A stretch of DNA of 64,000 nucleotides from Scylla paramamosain (lineage: Eukaryota; Arthropoda; Malacostraca; Decapoda; Portunidae): assembly GCF_035594125.1 (NCBI RefSeq), contig NC_087158.1:9273678-9337677 (forward strand), read 5' to 3'. A program made the position numbers and the translations under genes. Positions within the stretch are counted from its first letter, which is position 1; each line of letters starts with the position of its first letter. The notes beneath the pieces are model-generated. The model ran no database searches. It was not told the DNA's origin and saw only the letters and a program-made list of their open reading frames with translations. Shown in pieces: positions 39,479 through 52,734 of the stretch.

Positions 39479-40691
39479 ATGTCTAGGACGCCTTCTGATG
39501 CTTGCCCCAGTCCTGAGAGATTCAGAACTACCAGCATGCCACGCACCTCAGCTAAGGTAAAGGAATTACACAAGGGGAGTAAACATGAAGAAAGATCCAG
39601 ATCTAAGAGCCGTTCTACTCGTCATGAGAGGTTAAGTTACTCTCGGTCACCTTCCCCTTCTCCAAAATACGCTGGTGAAGACAGCACTGCGCCTTCTTTG
39701 GGCATGATTATGGATGCTTTGACTGAGTTGAGGAAAGACATGGACAAGCTTAAGAAGGAAAATAGGGCTGTGAAGTCAAAAGCAGTTCATAACAATGCTC
39801 CCCTGTAGGTGTCAAATAATACTTTGATGCCTGATTCTCAGGAATCACAGGAAGGATTTTATGGATTTAGAACTCCACTGAGGGAGGACAGTGATGAGGA
39901 AGAGGAAATCCAGATGGATGTTCCTCATGATAGTATATTGTTACAAGGTGCTAAGAATTATGGACCCATGGAAACTGTCTCAAAAGAACTTGACAAGGAA
40001 ATTGCTGCAATGGTGAACCACCTGTTTATTAATGGCATGAGGCAGGAAGATTACAAAGCCATTGTAGAGGATGAGGTGACATTTAGACCAAATAACTGCC
40101 ATGCATTAACTCAAGTGGATTGCAACCCACAGGTCCTGGACGCGCTGCCTGCAGAGGCAAAGAAGGCAGACTTCTGCTTAAGGGAAGTGGGAAAAAGATA
40201 TTACCAAGGCAGCTACTATTGTTGTAAAATCGCTTACTGTGCTAGATAAGGTGGCACGTGATGAAGAGCACCAAATTATTGCAAATGAGGTGGCCATGCT
40301 CAATGGTGCATTGGCATTATTGGGTAATGCCCACTACAGAAATAACTTGAACAGGCGACATATCATAAAGAGGGACATTAATCCCAAATATTCTCATTTG
40401 TGTGCTGACAAGGCTCCCATGACGGGTCTATTGTTTGGGGATGACCTGTCACAAGCCAACAGAAATATTGAGGAGGCAGAAAGGCTGGAAACCAAATTCA
40501 CTTTTAGAAGCCTACATCTTGGACTGCAAGCAGTGGCAGATTTGGTGGAGGTAAACAATGTAACTTTTTTGCCAAGGCCTCCTCCTGTGGATTCCCATCC
40601 AGATATCAGCTGTATGGTTTTCGCAGGATGCCCTCCAGTGGTGAACACAGGCGCTCCTACCCTGCTCAAGCTTGGACAACAAAAAACGTGA
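39479..40691 (+). pseudogene. DIRS gag-like ORF1
   Basis: The start is chosen at 39479, in a strong context (gccgccATGT); an upstream in-frame ATG exists at 39461. The N-terminus is Ser/Arg-rich (RSRSKSRSTRHERLSYSRSP), followed by a coiled-coil-like stretch (ALTELRKDMDKLKKENR). It is interrupted by a TAG at 39806-39808 and a one-base insertion in the A run near 40191-40197. It continues as LDKVARDEEHQIIANEVAML and NPKYSHLCADKAPMTGLLFG, a block characteristic of DIRS gag proteins. It ends at 40691. Confidence 0.8.
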
Positions 40692-40728
40692 GAGGCCGGG
40701 GTCAACATAACCCCCGGCGTTAACCCAG

Positions 40729-41588
40729 GTGAAAGAACAATTTGAGGCTGGGCAACTTCACAAGTTTATCAATAAATGGCATGTGATTACAAGTGACCTG
40801 TTCATTTTGGATATGGTGGAACATTGTCATCTGAATATAGATGAAGTTAATATCGGATATTTATTTAGAGAGGATATACAGTATGTCTTTAGTGAGGAAG
40901 ATAAACTGATTATGCATTAGGAGGTTAAAAAATTGTTAGAGATAAAGGCCATCATAGAGACACATGGACAGGATCAACAAATACTTTCACCAGTTTTTCT
41001 GAGGAAGAATAAGACGGGGGATTATAGGATGGTGTTAAATCTTGAAAACTGAACAGGCATGTAGAATATACTCATTTTAAAATGGAAAATTTTGAACAAG
41101 TATTACAGTTGCTTAGTCAAGGAGATTATATGGCTTCTATAGACCTTAAGAAAGCCTATTATTCAGTAAAAATTGTAGAGGAACAACAAAAATATCTGTG
41201 TTTTAGATGGTTGGATAAGATTTACCAGTTCACATGTCTACCAAACGGGTTTTCGGATGGTCCTCGTCTATTTACAAAACTTCTGAAGCCAGTTTTCTCT
41301 ACACTTAGGCATAAAAGCCACAACATCACTAGTTATATTGATGATACGCTTCTGTATAGTAGCTCTTTGCTGAGATGTTTTGATTGCATGAATGACAACA
41401 TTCAGTTGTTGCAGAGTGTAGGTTTCTGCATAAATGTGGAGAAATCTGTTTTCAGTCCCACTACGCGTATTGAGTATTTAGGTAACGTGATAGATTTGGT
41501 GGCCATGACAGTTACCTTGCCGGCGCGTAGGAGGGATGAGATTATACAGCATTGCTCTCTTTTAGTTAATAGACAAAGAAAAAATTAG
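40729..41588 (+). pseudogene. DIRS reverse transcriptase
   Basis: Region before the RT (FEAGQLHKFINKWHVIT), a stop at 40918-40920, then VFLRKNKTGDYRMVLNL. A frameshift follows near 41050. From 41082: YMASIDLKKAYYSVKI, FTCLPNGFSDGPRLFTKLL and the catalytic SYIDDTLLYS, then NVEKSVFSPTTRIEYLGN. Motif order and the LPFGL-type LPNGF match DIRS RTs. Closed at 41588 by a stop. Confidence 0.88.
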
Positions 41589-41592
41589 AATT

Positions 41593-42760
41593 GTGGCAAG
41601 AGTGATTGGCCTGCTGGTGGCAGCAATCCCAGCTGTAGAGATGGGGAAGATGCACTATAGGAGGATGGAAAGAGCAAAGATCAAGGCTTTGGAAGAGGCA
41701 TGTGGAGACTTTAATAGATGGATGAACATTACAGAGGAGATTAGAACAGATTTAAACCGGTGGATTAAGGAATTGGAGAATCAAAACAGGAAAATATTCA
41801 GAAATGCACCAGATACTGAGTTGTTCACAGATGCTTAAAATCTAGGATGGGCAGGTTGCCAAAATAGCATCACTACCAATGGCAGATGGTCCCCTGAAGA
41901 GGTGCGTTCGCACATTAATGCGTGAATTATTGACTATGTTATTCTCATTGAGATCTTTTACACATCTCCTTAGAGGTTTACACGTCAGGGTGTTATGTGA
42001 TAACACCACAGCGATTAATTACGTGAATGAGATGGGAGGTGTTAAGTGAATAGTTTGTGATGACATTAGTAGGAACATCTGGGAATGGTGTCTTAGTAAT
42101 GGGGTATGGCTGACAGCTTCCCACATACCAGGCAAATGTAACGTCATGGCCGACGAGGCATCACGTTACTTTAATGACGGACATGAGTGGCAGCTGAATG
42201 AGATGATATTTAAGGAATTGTGTTCTATATTTGGGAATCCTTGTATAGACCTATTCGCTTCACGTTTGAACAAACAAATGACTCCATTCTGTGCATGGAC
42301 ACCAGATCCAGAGGCTGCATATATTGATGCAGTTACAATTCCGTGGGCTGAATTTAAATTGGTTTACCTCTTTCCTCCCTTCTCTCTGATCTCTAGATGT
42401 CTGCAGAAGTTAAGGGAGGAAAGGACCAGAGGATGGATCATAGTGCCACTTTGGCCATCACAACCGTGGATGGGGGTGCTCCTTCGGATGCTAGTAGACG
42501 ACCCTCGGGTCATACAGAGAAGAAAAAATGTGCTAATGCATCCGTCAACTGCTGAGGAACACCCAATAATGAAACACACAAATTTGATGGCTTGTCAGTT
42601 GTCCGGAAACAACTTGGAGAACGTGGCATATCTAAAGAAGGTACGGAAATCATTATGGCCTCTTGGAAACCAGCAACAGGTAGACAATACAACACTCACA
42701 TCAAGAGATGGACACTCTTTTGTAGTAGAGGGAACATTAATCCCATTGCACCATCTATAG
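41593..42760 (+). pseudogene. DIRS RNase H and methyltransferase-like region
   Basis: 41593-41838 ends in ELFTDA with a stop where the first RNase H Asp block (TDAS) would continue. LGWAGC and GRWSPEEVRSHIN follow. After a frameshift come LRSFTHLLRGLHVRVLCDNT and ASHIPGKCNVMADEASRYF (RNase H C-terminus). 42146-42760 continues with GNPCIDLFASRLNKQM and LVYLFPPFSLISRCLQKL. In DIRS elements this corresponds to the Dam-methyltransferase-like domain. Confidence 0.78.
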
Positions 42761-43582
42761 CAGATATATTAAACTTTGTCTCATAACTTTCAAAGGAATG
42801 TGGGTTATGAAAGCATTAACACGGCGAGAGGGACTCTATCTGCAATAGGAATTAGGGTGGAAGGCTGCAGAGCGGGCAATCACCCACTTGTCAACAGATT
42901 TCTGCGGGGAGTCTTCAACTTACGCCCTTCTACACCCAGGTATGCAACGACCTAGGATGTGAAACTTGTATTACAAAAGATAAGACTCATGGAACCACTA
43001 CACAGCCTAACACTGAAAGACTTATCGCTAAAAATGGTGATGCTGATGGCAATGACACAAGCAGCCAGGATCCAAACTTTGCACTTATTGTTGGTGAATA
43101 TGGCATTTGGAGAAGAATCTGTTTCAGTTTTGTTAGGAGGTAACATCAAGCAATGCAGGCCAAAATTTAATGTTCGTACTATTGTATTTAAAGCTTATCC
43201 TCAGGATTACAGATTGTGTGTAGTTAAGGCTATGAAAGAATATATAGAAAGAACTGAGAGGCTAAGGACAGAATCTGGAAATGCAGATGGGAGACTACTC
43301 ATAAGTTATATAAAACCTCATAGGGGTGTTTCTAAGGACATGGTGGCAAGGTGGCTTAAGACCATGTTATGTAAGTGTGGGATTTATACCAAGAGGTACA
43401 CAGCAGGTAGTATTAGACCTGTGTCAGTGTCTAAGGCCAAGGCACTGGATGTGCCTATTGCCACCATCATGGCAAAAGCTGGTTGGACGCAGGAAGCCAC
43501 ATTTGCTAAATATTATAATAAGGATATACAAGGGGAAATAGACCCTTTTTCAAGAAGCAGTGCCAGGCTCAGTATAATGTAA
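42592..43582 (+). pseudogene. DIRS tyrosine recombinase
   Basis: N-terminal SAM-like part at 42592-42786 (TGRQYNTHIKRWTLFCSRGN). A frameshifted middle follows, then the catalytic domain in frame from 42959 to 43582: MAMTQAARIQTLHLL with the first catalytic Arg, SIRPVSVSKAKALDVPIAT with the second Arg, KAGWTQEATFAKYYNK with the GW block and candidate Tyr. The usual His two residues before the second Arg seems replaced, so activity is doubtful. Its role is insertion of circular cDNA without a target duplication. Confidence 0.85.
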
Positions 43583-43730
43583 GGTTTGAAATGTTATCAG
43601 CAGTAAAAATCATGTTCTATTTTCATATATGACAATGGGGTTTTTGTAATAGGAACTTTTATTTACACCTATTTACAAAATGTGAAATTTGACAGAACCC
43701 TTTACATACAACACCCACATGACTTTAAAA

Positions 43731-43876
43731 TCTCATGTGAACGGCACCATCTAGCAGACAAGTGATTTGCCGAAGTAAAATTACAGAAGTACATGAGACT
43801 TACCGTAGGTTAGTTGAAATGTGCTTCGGATTTTGCGAGGCACATCACGTCTGCTAGATGGTAGAGTTCACATGCC
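43731..43876 (-). repeat. DIRS internal complementary region
   Basis: The left half (43731-43784) is the inverse of the element's left end and the right half (43781-43876) the inverse of its right end. They are joined through a single TTAC (43781-43784), the complement of the GTAA at both termini. This is the template expected for closing a DIRS circle. Confidence 0.9.
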
Positions 43877-43985
43877 CTCCACTCCCTCCCTTTGTTAATT
43901 GATGATTCTTGGTTTACACAACAAAAATTCACTGACTGGAAGGGTTGGGAGATAATATTTCATGTGGGTAGTTGTATCTTTAAAG

Positions 43986-44109
43986 ACTGACTGTGTGGCG
44001 AAGTGTAGTGTATCTCATGTGAACTCTACCATCTAGCAGACGTGATGTGCCTCGCAAAATCCGAAGCACATTTCAACTAACCTACGGTAAGTCTCATGTA
44101 CTTCTGTAA
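43986..44109 (-). repeat. DIRS right inverted terminal repeat
   Basis: Inverse of the left terminal repeat through 'tgtgtggcgaagtgtagtgt' and 'ccatctagcagac'. The outer part (cctcgcaaaatccgaagcac) is specific to this end and is matched, inverted, in the internal complementary region. Confidence 0.9.
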
Positions 44110-45719
44110 ATATCAATCATAACCTCTGCTATGTCCTGTGCATCCTCATAGATTTTTCCTTCAACTTTCAATCTTGATACACCTTCCTTCATCTTCCCAT
44201 TAATATGTCTAAAGAATAGTTTGGGTTCATTTATACACTTATCTATTATTATATCTCTTTCATAGTTTCTTCTCTCCATTCTTATTATCTCAATGTACTT
44301 GTTTCTAACATCAATATATTCCTCCCATCTGCTCTCAGTTTTTCTCTTCTTCCATCTATTCTATGCATTTGATTTACAATTTCTAGTCTCTTTGCATTTT
44401 GTATTGAACAATTCTTTACCCTTTCTACATCTTGCTCCTCCTCTAAGTACAAATTTCTCCACATCAGAATCATATATCCTTATAAATTCATCCCATTCTT
44501 TCTGAACAACTTCTGGATCTTCAAAGTCTTTCCAGTCTATGGCAACAAAGTACTTTCTTAATTTTTCAAAGTCACCTTTACTATATTTAAATCTTTTCAC
44601 CTAATAATTTTCACCAATGATTACATTTTCATTTTTCAAATTAAATTCCATTAACACATGATCTCTTTTACCTAGAGGGCTATCATAGTGTATAGTTTCA
44701 ATAATTTCCATGTCCTTGGTAAACACTAAATGAAGTCTTGATGGTTTATTTCTTCCACTAAACCTGGTATCACAATCAACCCATTGAGTCATCAAGTTTT
44801 CCACTGCCCAGTTTAATAGTCTATTACTCCATGAATTCTCACTTCCAGTAGTTGTCAATGTCTCCCAATTTATCTCCTTACAATTAAAATCACCAACAAT
44901 AACTATATCACTACTTTCCATCACTATCCTTTAAAGATCTTTTAGCATATCTAGCTGTCTTCTACCGCTATTTTCATGCTAACTGCTCTTCTGATCTTGC
45001 TAACTGCATGCCTCCCCTCCTTCCGCGGCCTCACTGCACAAGACTTTCTTCTTTCTCTCACCCCTATTCTGTCCACCTCTCTAATGCAAGTTAACCAGTA
45101 TTCCCAATCATTCATCCCTTTCTCTGGTAAACTCTGGAACTCCCTGCCTGCTTCCGTATTTCCACCTTCCTATGACTTGAATTCCTTCAAGAGGGAGGTT
45201 TCAAGACACTTATCCACCAATTTTTGACCACTGCCTTGACCCTTTTACGGGACTGGCATTTCAGTGGGCATTTTTTTTATTGATTTTTGTTACCCTTGGC
45301 CAGTGTCCTTCTTACATAAAAAAATAAAAAAATAAAAATCTCTTCATGCTATTCTTTTCCCCAAGCATTGGTCATAGGTGCCACATACACTCCTACATAA
45401 TTCATTATCCTTCCATTTCCACTTCTAATCATCACTTGTAGAATTTCAGACTTGTCTTCACTTTTTATTATCTTCTCGTCTTTGACACATTTTTTAGAAT
45501 GATCACTCCACCTCCTCCCTTGTCACTTCTATTTTTCATCCATAAATCATATTTATCATCACTAATGTCAGGAGTTCGCCATTCATTTTTCCATTTTGTC
45601 TCACAAAATACAACAACATTCAGTGTGGTTCTGTTTAACAGTTCATTTAATTCCATTTTAGTTGACATTAATCCATTTACATTAGTATAACATACCTTAT
45701 TTACTGTTTGATGTACCAT
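44110..45719 (-). pseudogene. LINE A endonuclease and linker
   Basis: N-terminal endonuclease YTNVNGLMSTKMELNEL and VVVFCETKWKNEW with the catalytic Glu (45468-45719). GDFNCKEINWETL (44601-44924) and KRDHVLMEFNL are the GDFN and SDH-equivalent motifs. The linker is DFEKLRKYFVAIDWKDFED (44361-44600). It is interrupted by a jockey fragment at 44945-45335 and ends at the DIRS junction. Confidence 0.8.
44945..45335 (+). mobile_element. Jockey-like LINE, short 3' fragment inserted in LINE A endonuclease
   Basis: About 390 bases: 'gcatatctagctgtcttcta' through SFIPFSGKLWNSLPASVFP to an A-rich tail (acataaaaaaataaaaaaat). The flanks 'aaagatctttt' and 'aaaaatctctt' look like an imperfect target duplication. 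It interrupts LINE A in the opposite orientation. Confidence 0.88.
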
Positions 45720-45738
45720 TTCTTTATTCTCATATCTC

Positions 45739-46605
45739 TTACTCTCCAGAAAAAAATTCTCCTCCTCTGTTCATTGTTCTTTTTTTTTGTTTAGCCTCAT
45801 TTACTGGCCCCTTTTGCTTCAACCTTTCAGTCTCTTCCATATCCCTGTTTATCCATACATTCTTATATTCTTCATCTCCAGATAAACTCCAATACTCATT
45901 AATCACTTCTACTTGTGCCTGTGTTGCAAACCTTATTTTTATGAGTCTTATTTTTTCTTCTTCATATTTCCCATTTCTATGGAACTCTTCCACTTGCTTT
46001 ACTACCTGGCTGTCTTTATCCATCACTTTCTTCAGTAACTCATGCAACAGGTTCTTTTCCTTTTCCTCTCTTTGAATTCTGCTTACTATTTTCTCTTCAT
46101 TTAAACCAAACTTGTTTATATTTTTCTACAGTGTCTCCCACTAACTTTTCTCTTCTTTAACAACATTTACCAGTTTGTCTGAGGTTTTGTTTCATTTTCT
46201 TGTTGTTCTATTATTTTCTTTAGTGATTCTTCTTCAAATTTACGTTCATTTAAACACTTATTTTGCTTCATTTTCCACATCCTTTACACTTGCCTTCATT
46301 TCCTCATCTCCTTTCTCAACAGTTTCTAGTTTTTCCTTAATTTGTTTCTTTAAACAGTCATTTTCCACCTATAACTTCTCATTTTTATCTTCCATCTCCA
46401 TCAGCTTTGCCATAATAATCACCAACTCCTCACCTGTCTCCTTCTGGTGTGCCTCTAATGTCTTTATTCTCTCCAATAACTTGTCCATCATTTCTTCCAT
46501 ATACAAAATTTTTCTATACTACAGTCTATAATTCAGTTGTCTTTCTTCACCAGTAAAACCTTCAAAGGACCTCTGTTCTTTTGGGGTGCCACCCTCTGCC
46601 ATTTT
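45739..46605 (-). pseudogene. LINE A ORF1, coiled-coil nucleic-acid-binding protein
   Basis: Start codon at 46605 (MAEGGTPKEQ). A long Glu/Lys-rich coiled-coil region follows, with several stops and frame changes. The C-terminal block RLIKIRFATQAQVEVINEYW, then YKNVWINRDMEETERLK, at 45739-46047 corresponds to the RNA-binding part of LINE ORF1 proteins. LINE B has the same layout. Confidence 0.65.
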
Positions 46606-48119
46606 TGTCCAATGTGTGTGTGTTATTTACTACTTGTGAAATACAGGACAAGAGCCACATTAGTCTTGTGGTCCCATCTCCATATCGACTTTTATCTAGA
46701 TTTTCTTTAAATTTATGAATTGTCTTTGCACACACAGTCTCATCCTTAAGTTCATTCCACACTGTTATACTTCTGTGTGGGAAGCTATGTTTCTTGATGT
46801 CTTCTGCAAACACTCCTTTTCAATTTCCTTCCATGTCCTCTTGTGTCTCTCATATCTGGTATCAAGAGGTCTTCTCTGTCCAATTTTCCATTCCTTCCAA
46901 TATTCTATATATTGCTATCAAATCACCTCTTTCCCTCCTTTTTTTCTAGTGTAGTCAGGCCCAATCTCTTCAACCTTTCCTCATAACTATACTCTTTTAA
47001 GCTTGCAGGGATTTTAGTTGCAGCTCTCTGGATTCTTTCTAACTTTCTTGTATCCTTTTTCAGACTTGGTGACCACACTAATGCTGCATACTCTGATATC
47101 GGATGTATCATCGTTATCAGTTTTTTTTCAATCAAATCTTCATCAATACAGGAGAATGCTATCTTGATGTTTCTCATCAGATTATATGTTTCTCCTATAA
47201 TTTTGTTTATGTGCTTCCCAAATGACAAATTATCAGTAAGAATTACTCCTAGGTTTTTTCTTCTGATCTTATAGAGATTTCCCCATTCCCTAAGTAATAG
47301 TTGCCAACTGGTCTTCTCACACTTTTCCAAACCTCATCACACTACATTTTTTTAGCAATAAACTCCATGTTCCACCTCAATGACCATTCATTAATCTTAA
47401 TTAAGTCCTGATTTAAAGCTTTGCAGTCCTCTTCATTTGTTACTTTCCTCATAATCTCAGTGTCATCAGCGAAAAGGTTCACGTCCCTTGCAGGACTCCA
47501 CTTATTACCATTCTCCATTTCAAACTGCTGCCTTTAATTACTGTCCTCATTTCTCTGTTTGTCAAAAAGTCAGTCATCCACTTTAATAGTGATCCACCAA
47601 GTCCTCCAATTTTTTCCAGTTTCCATGTTAGTCTTCTGTGCGGAACTTTATCAAATGTTTTTCTCAGATCTAAGTATATGCAGTCGGCCCATCCATCTCT
47701 CTCTTGCACTATATCTGTTACTATTAGAAACTTATCAGATTCATAACACAAGATCTTCCTTTACTGAAGCCAAACTATTTCTCTGTTATCACCTTGTTGT
47801 CTTCTAGGTATTTCACCCATCTGTTCTTGATAATCTTTTCACAAATCTTCGCCACCACACTTGTGAGCAATACAGGCCTATAATTTAATGGATCTTCTTT
47901 ACTTCCGGTCTTGTGAATTGGGGTAATATCTGCCTGTTTCCAATCTATGGGTACTCTACCTTTTACCGGGGTGTGCTAATTATATTGTGCACTGCTGAGA
48001 CTAATTGTGAGTTACACTCTTTTAAAATCCAACTAGATACACCATCAGGACCCATTGCTTTCCTTACATCCAAGTCTTCCAACATATTCTTTACTTCTTC
48101 CAGTAATGTTTTAATTTTT
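46562..48119 (-). pseudogene. LINE B reverse transcriptase, decayed
   Basis: 47479-47751 holds IVQERDGWADCIYLDLRKTF and FDKVPHRRLTWKLEKIG. 46923-47330 holds HPISEYAALVWSPSLKKDTR and RKLERIQRAATKIPAS. 46562-46813 holds KKHSFPHRSITVWNELKDET. The catalytic box region near 47470 (ADDTE-like) is damaged; a run of stops surrounds 47880-47960. Confidence 0.75.
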
Positions 48120-49459
48120 CTAACGATGTCCTCTCACCTCTGAAATAATTTTCCAGATACTTCCACAGAGTGGAAGTATCTGTTAAACACTTCAGCTACC
48201 TCTTCTGGGTCATCCACTGTCTCTTCTCCAGCTTCTACTGTGCTTATTTCATCTTTGCTCTTTAATTTTTCATTGATGAATTTATAAAATCATTTTGGTT
48301 AGTCTTTACATTTCTCCACAACATTCTTTTCAAAATTTTTCTGCTCATCTCTGCAAGTTTTGACATATTCGTTCCTCTTCCTCATATAATTGTTCCACAG
48401 GTCTAGTCTTTTGTTTTCTTCCACTTGTTCCATGCTTTTTCCCTCTCCAATCTAACTGTTGCACATCTATTGTACCAATCCTTTTTGAAAAGGTTCTCTG
48501 TTGATCTTTTGGGTACCCATTTCTCTATTCCCTTATCATAAATGTCCAGGAAAGCTGTCCACTTTTCCTCTATGTCCTCCTTTTGAATAACTATGTTCCA
48601 ATTCACTTCGCTGAAATACTTCCTAAGCTGTCCAAAGTTAGTCTTGCTGTAATTAGGCTATTCTCTTCTGTGGTCCCCTTTCCTTATACTGAGGTTATTA
48701 TCCATAACTGTGAACTGAATCAGCACATGATCACTTTTTCCTATTGGGTTTATGTATTTAAGGTCTTCTACTATTTCTTGTTCCTTGGTGGAAATTAGAT
48801 TGAGTCTTGAAGATGCTTCATTTCCCCTAAATCTTGTGTCATCTGTAACCCATTGTGTCAGGAAATTTTCAATAGCCAGGTCTAGAAGCTTGCTCCCCCA
48901 TGATGACTCACTGCCTTCTGTGGTCCAATTCTCCCAAGATACCTCTTTACAGTTAAAGTCCCCCATCATGAATATATTGTCATTTTCCTCAAGCAGCTCT
49001 GCCAAACATGTCCTCGTGTCCTCAAGCATTTTCTTATATTCATCCTCTCTCCAAGAGTTGGAATGGGGGGAACATAAGTAACCACAATGTTACGTTATCT
49101 TCCCATATTCTGTCTTAAGCTTATTTTCAATACTTCTGCCTCCTCCACACCATATGTGATAGATTCCACTAATATATCCTTCCTAACTAGAGGCATCACA
49201 TCTCCTCCCCATTTATTCTTTCTATTTCTCATCCAGAGGTTGTATTTTCTTCACCAATATTTAATATATCCACTTCACTTGCCAATTTAGTTTCAACGAT
49301 TCCCATGATGTCCAGTTTCTCCTCTTTTAAATAGTCTTTTAGTTCCAACACTGCTGAGATTAGTCCATTTATGTTCATGTATGCTACTTTTAGTCTTCCT
49401 CTTCCGCATTTACTTCCCTCCTGTACCACTTTCTCAACCTCATGTCTATGACCCTCCAA
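48120..49459 (-). pseudogene. LINE B endonuclease and linker
   Basis: 49229-49459 holds VAYMNINGLISAVLELKDYL and IMGIVETKLASEV (Asn and Glu motifs). 48658-49029 holds MMGDFNCKEVSWENW (GDFN) and GKSDHVLIQF (SDH). 48403-48606 is the linker (KKDWYNRCATVRLEREKAWN). Separate frames indicate several small indels. Confidence 0.8.
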
Positions 49460-50131
49460 AAGAACTGTTTTTTCTCCACCTCTGATAGTTTTCTGTTTTT
49501 TTTTTTTTCATTTGCTTCTTTTCTTTGTTCATTTATAGAATCTCTCTTTTCTCTGGTTCTATTTTTTTTTATCCACACTTATTTGTATTCTTCCACCTTG
49601 GCCAGTTTCCAAGATTTACTCAGTGTTTCTTCAGCCGCCACTTGTGACCTAAACCTTATTTTCATTGGGCGCTGACCACTCTCAACATATCTACCCAATC
49701 TTTTAATTTCTTCGATCTCTCCAGTCAGCTCTTTTTCTTCTTGTAATGTCCCCACTAATTTTTCCACACATATGTTTTCCTTCTTTTCTCTTTCAGTTCA
49801 CTGAGCTGTACACTCTTCTTTCAGACCACAACAGTTTTTTTCTTATCCACAGTGTCTCTCACCAAGTTTTCTTTCTGTCTTATAACTTGAACAACTTTTC
49901 TGTTAGCTTTGTGTCATTTGCCTTGGTTTGTTTCTTCACAATTTTCCTAAAATTTATCTTTTCTTCCTCTTGTTCTTTCTTCCAATTTTCCTGTTTTACA
50001 TTTAACTCTTCCACTTTGCCTTCATATTCCATTGCTTTCTTTTCATATAACGTTAGTTTTTTAAGTAGATCGTCATGTGCACCTTTCCACACCCCATTCT
50101 CAGTGATCAAAGTTTCAACCATCTTCTCCAT
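49390..50131 (-). pseudogene. LINE B ORF1, coiled-coil RNA-binding protein
   Basis: 49880-50131 begins MEKMVETLITENGVWKGAHD and is a Lys/Glu-rich coiled coil. After frame changes, 49579-49767 has QRPMKIRFRSQVAAEETLSK, then SWKLAKVEEYK (RNA-binding part). 49390-49578 has a basic tail (RTREKRDSINEQRKEANEKK). Confidence 0.7.
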
Positions 50132-50139
50132 CTTGTCAA

Positions 50140-50374
<235 letters not shown>

Positions 50375-50524
50375 TTATTAGTAATAATATTAGTTACAAT
50401 ATTTGTGCTTAGTGTACTACTGTTTCATTCCCACAGCTATAAGCCCAGTAATATGGGCTCATTAGACACATGGTAATTAATTTTTCAAGAAAAAAGTGCA
50501 TCTGATGTGCCATCAAATACAGTA

Positions 50525-52732
<2,208 letters not shown>

Positions 52733-52734
52733 AG

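Larger units (their letters stand above)
38782..44109 (+). mobile_element. DIRS-type tyrosine-recombinase retrotransposon
   Basis: 5.33-kb element with all DIRS hallmarks: inverted terminal repeats, an internal complementary region near the right end, gag, RT, RNase H, a methyltransferase-like domain and a tyrosine recombinase, and no target duplication. Both ends carry GTAA (38782-38785 and 44106-44109). It is inserted in LINE A in the opposite orientation. Several stops and frameshifts make it defective. Confidence 0.93.
37276..46612 (-). mobile_element. CR1/L2-group LINE A, near full length, split by DIRS and jockey insertions
   Basis: Minus strand. In coding order: ORF1 (46605-45739), endonuclease (45719-45336, then 44935-44600), linker (44600-44110), then after the DIRS insertion RT (38781-37337) and a 3' end 'acctagttgtggtttacag' at 37276. 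Without the DIRS element and the jockey fragment it is about 3.6 kb, the same size as LINE B. Many small lesions. Confidence 0.85.
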
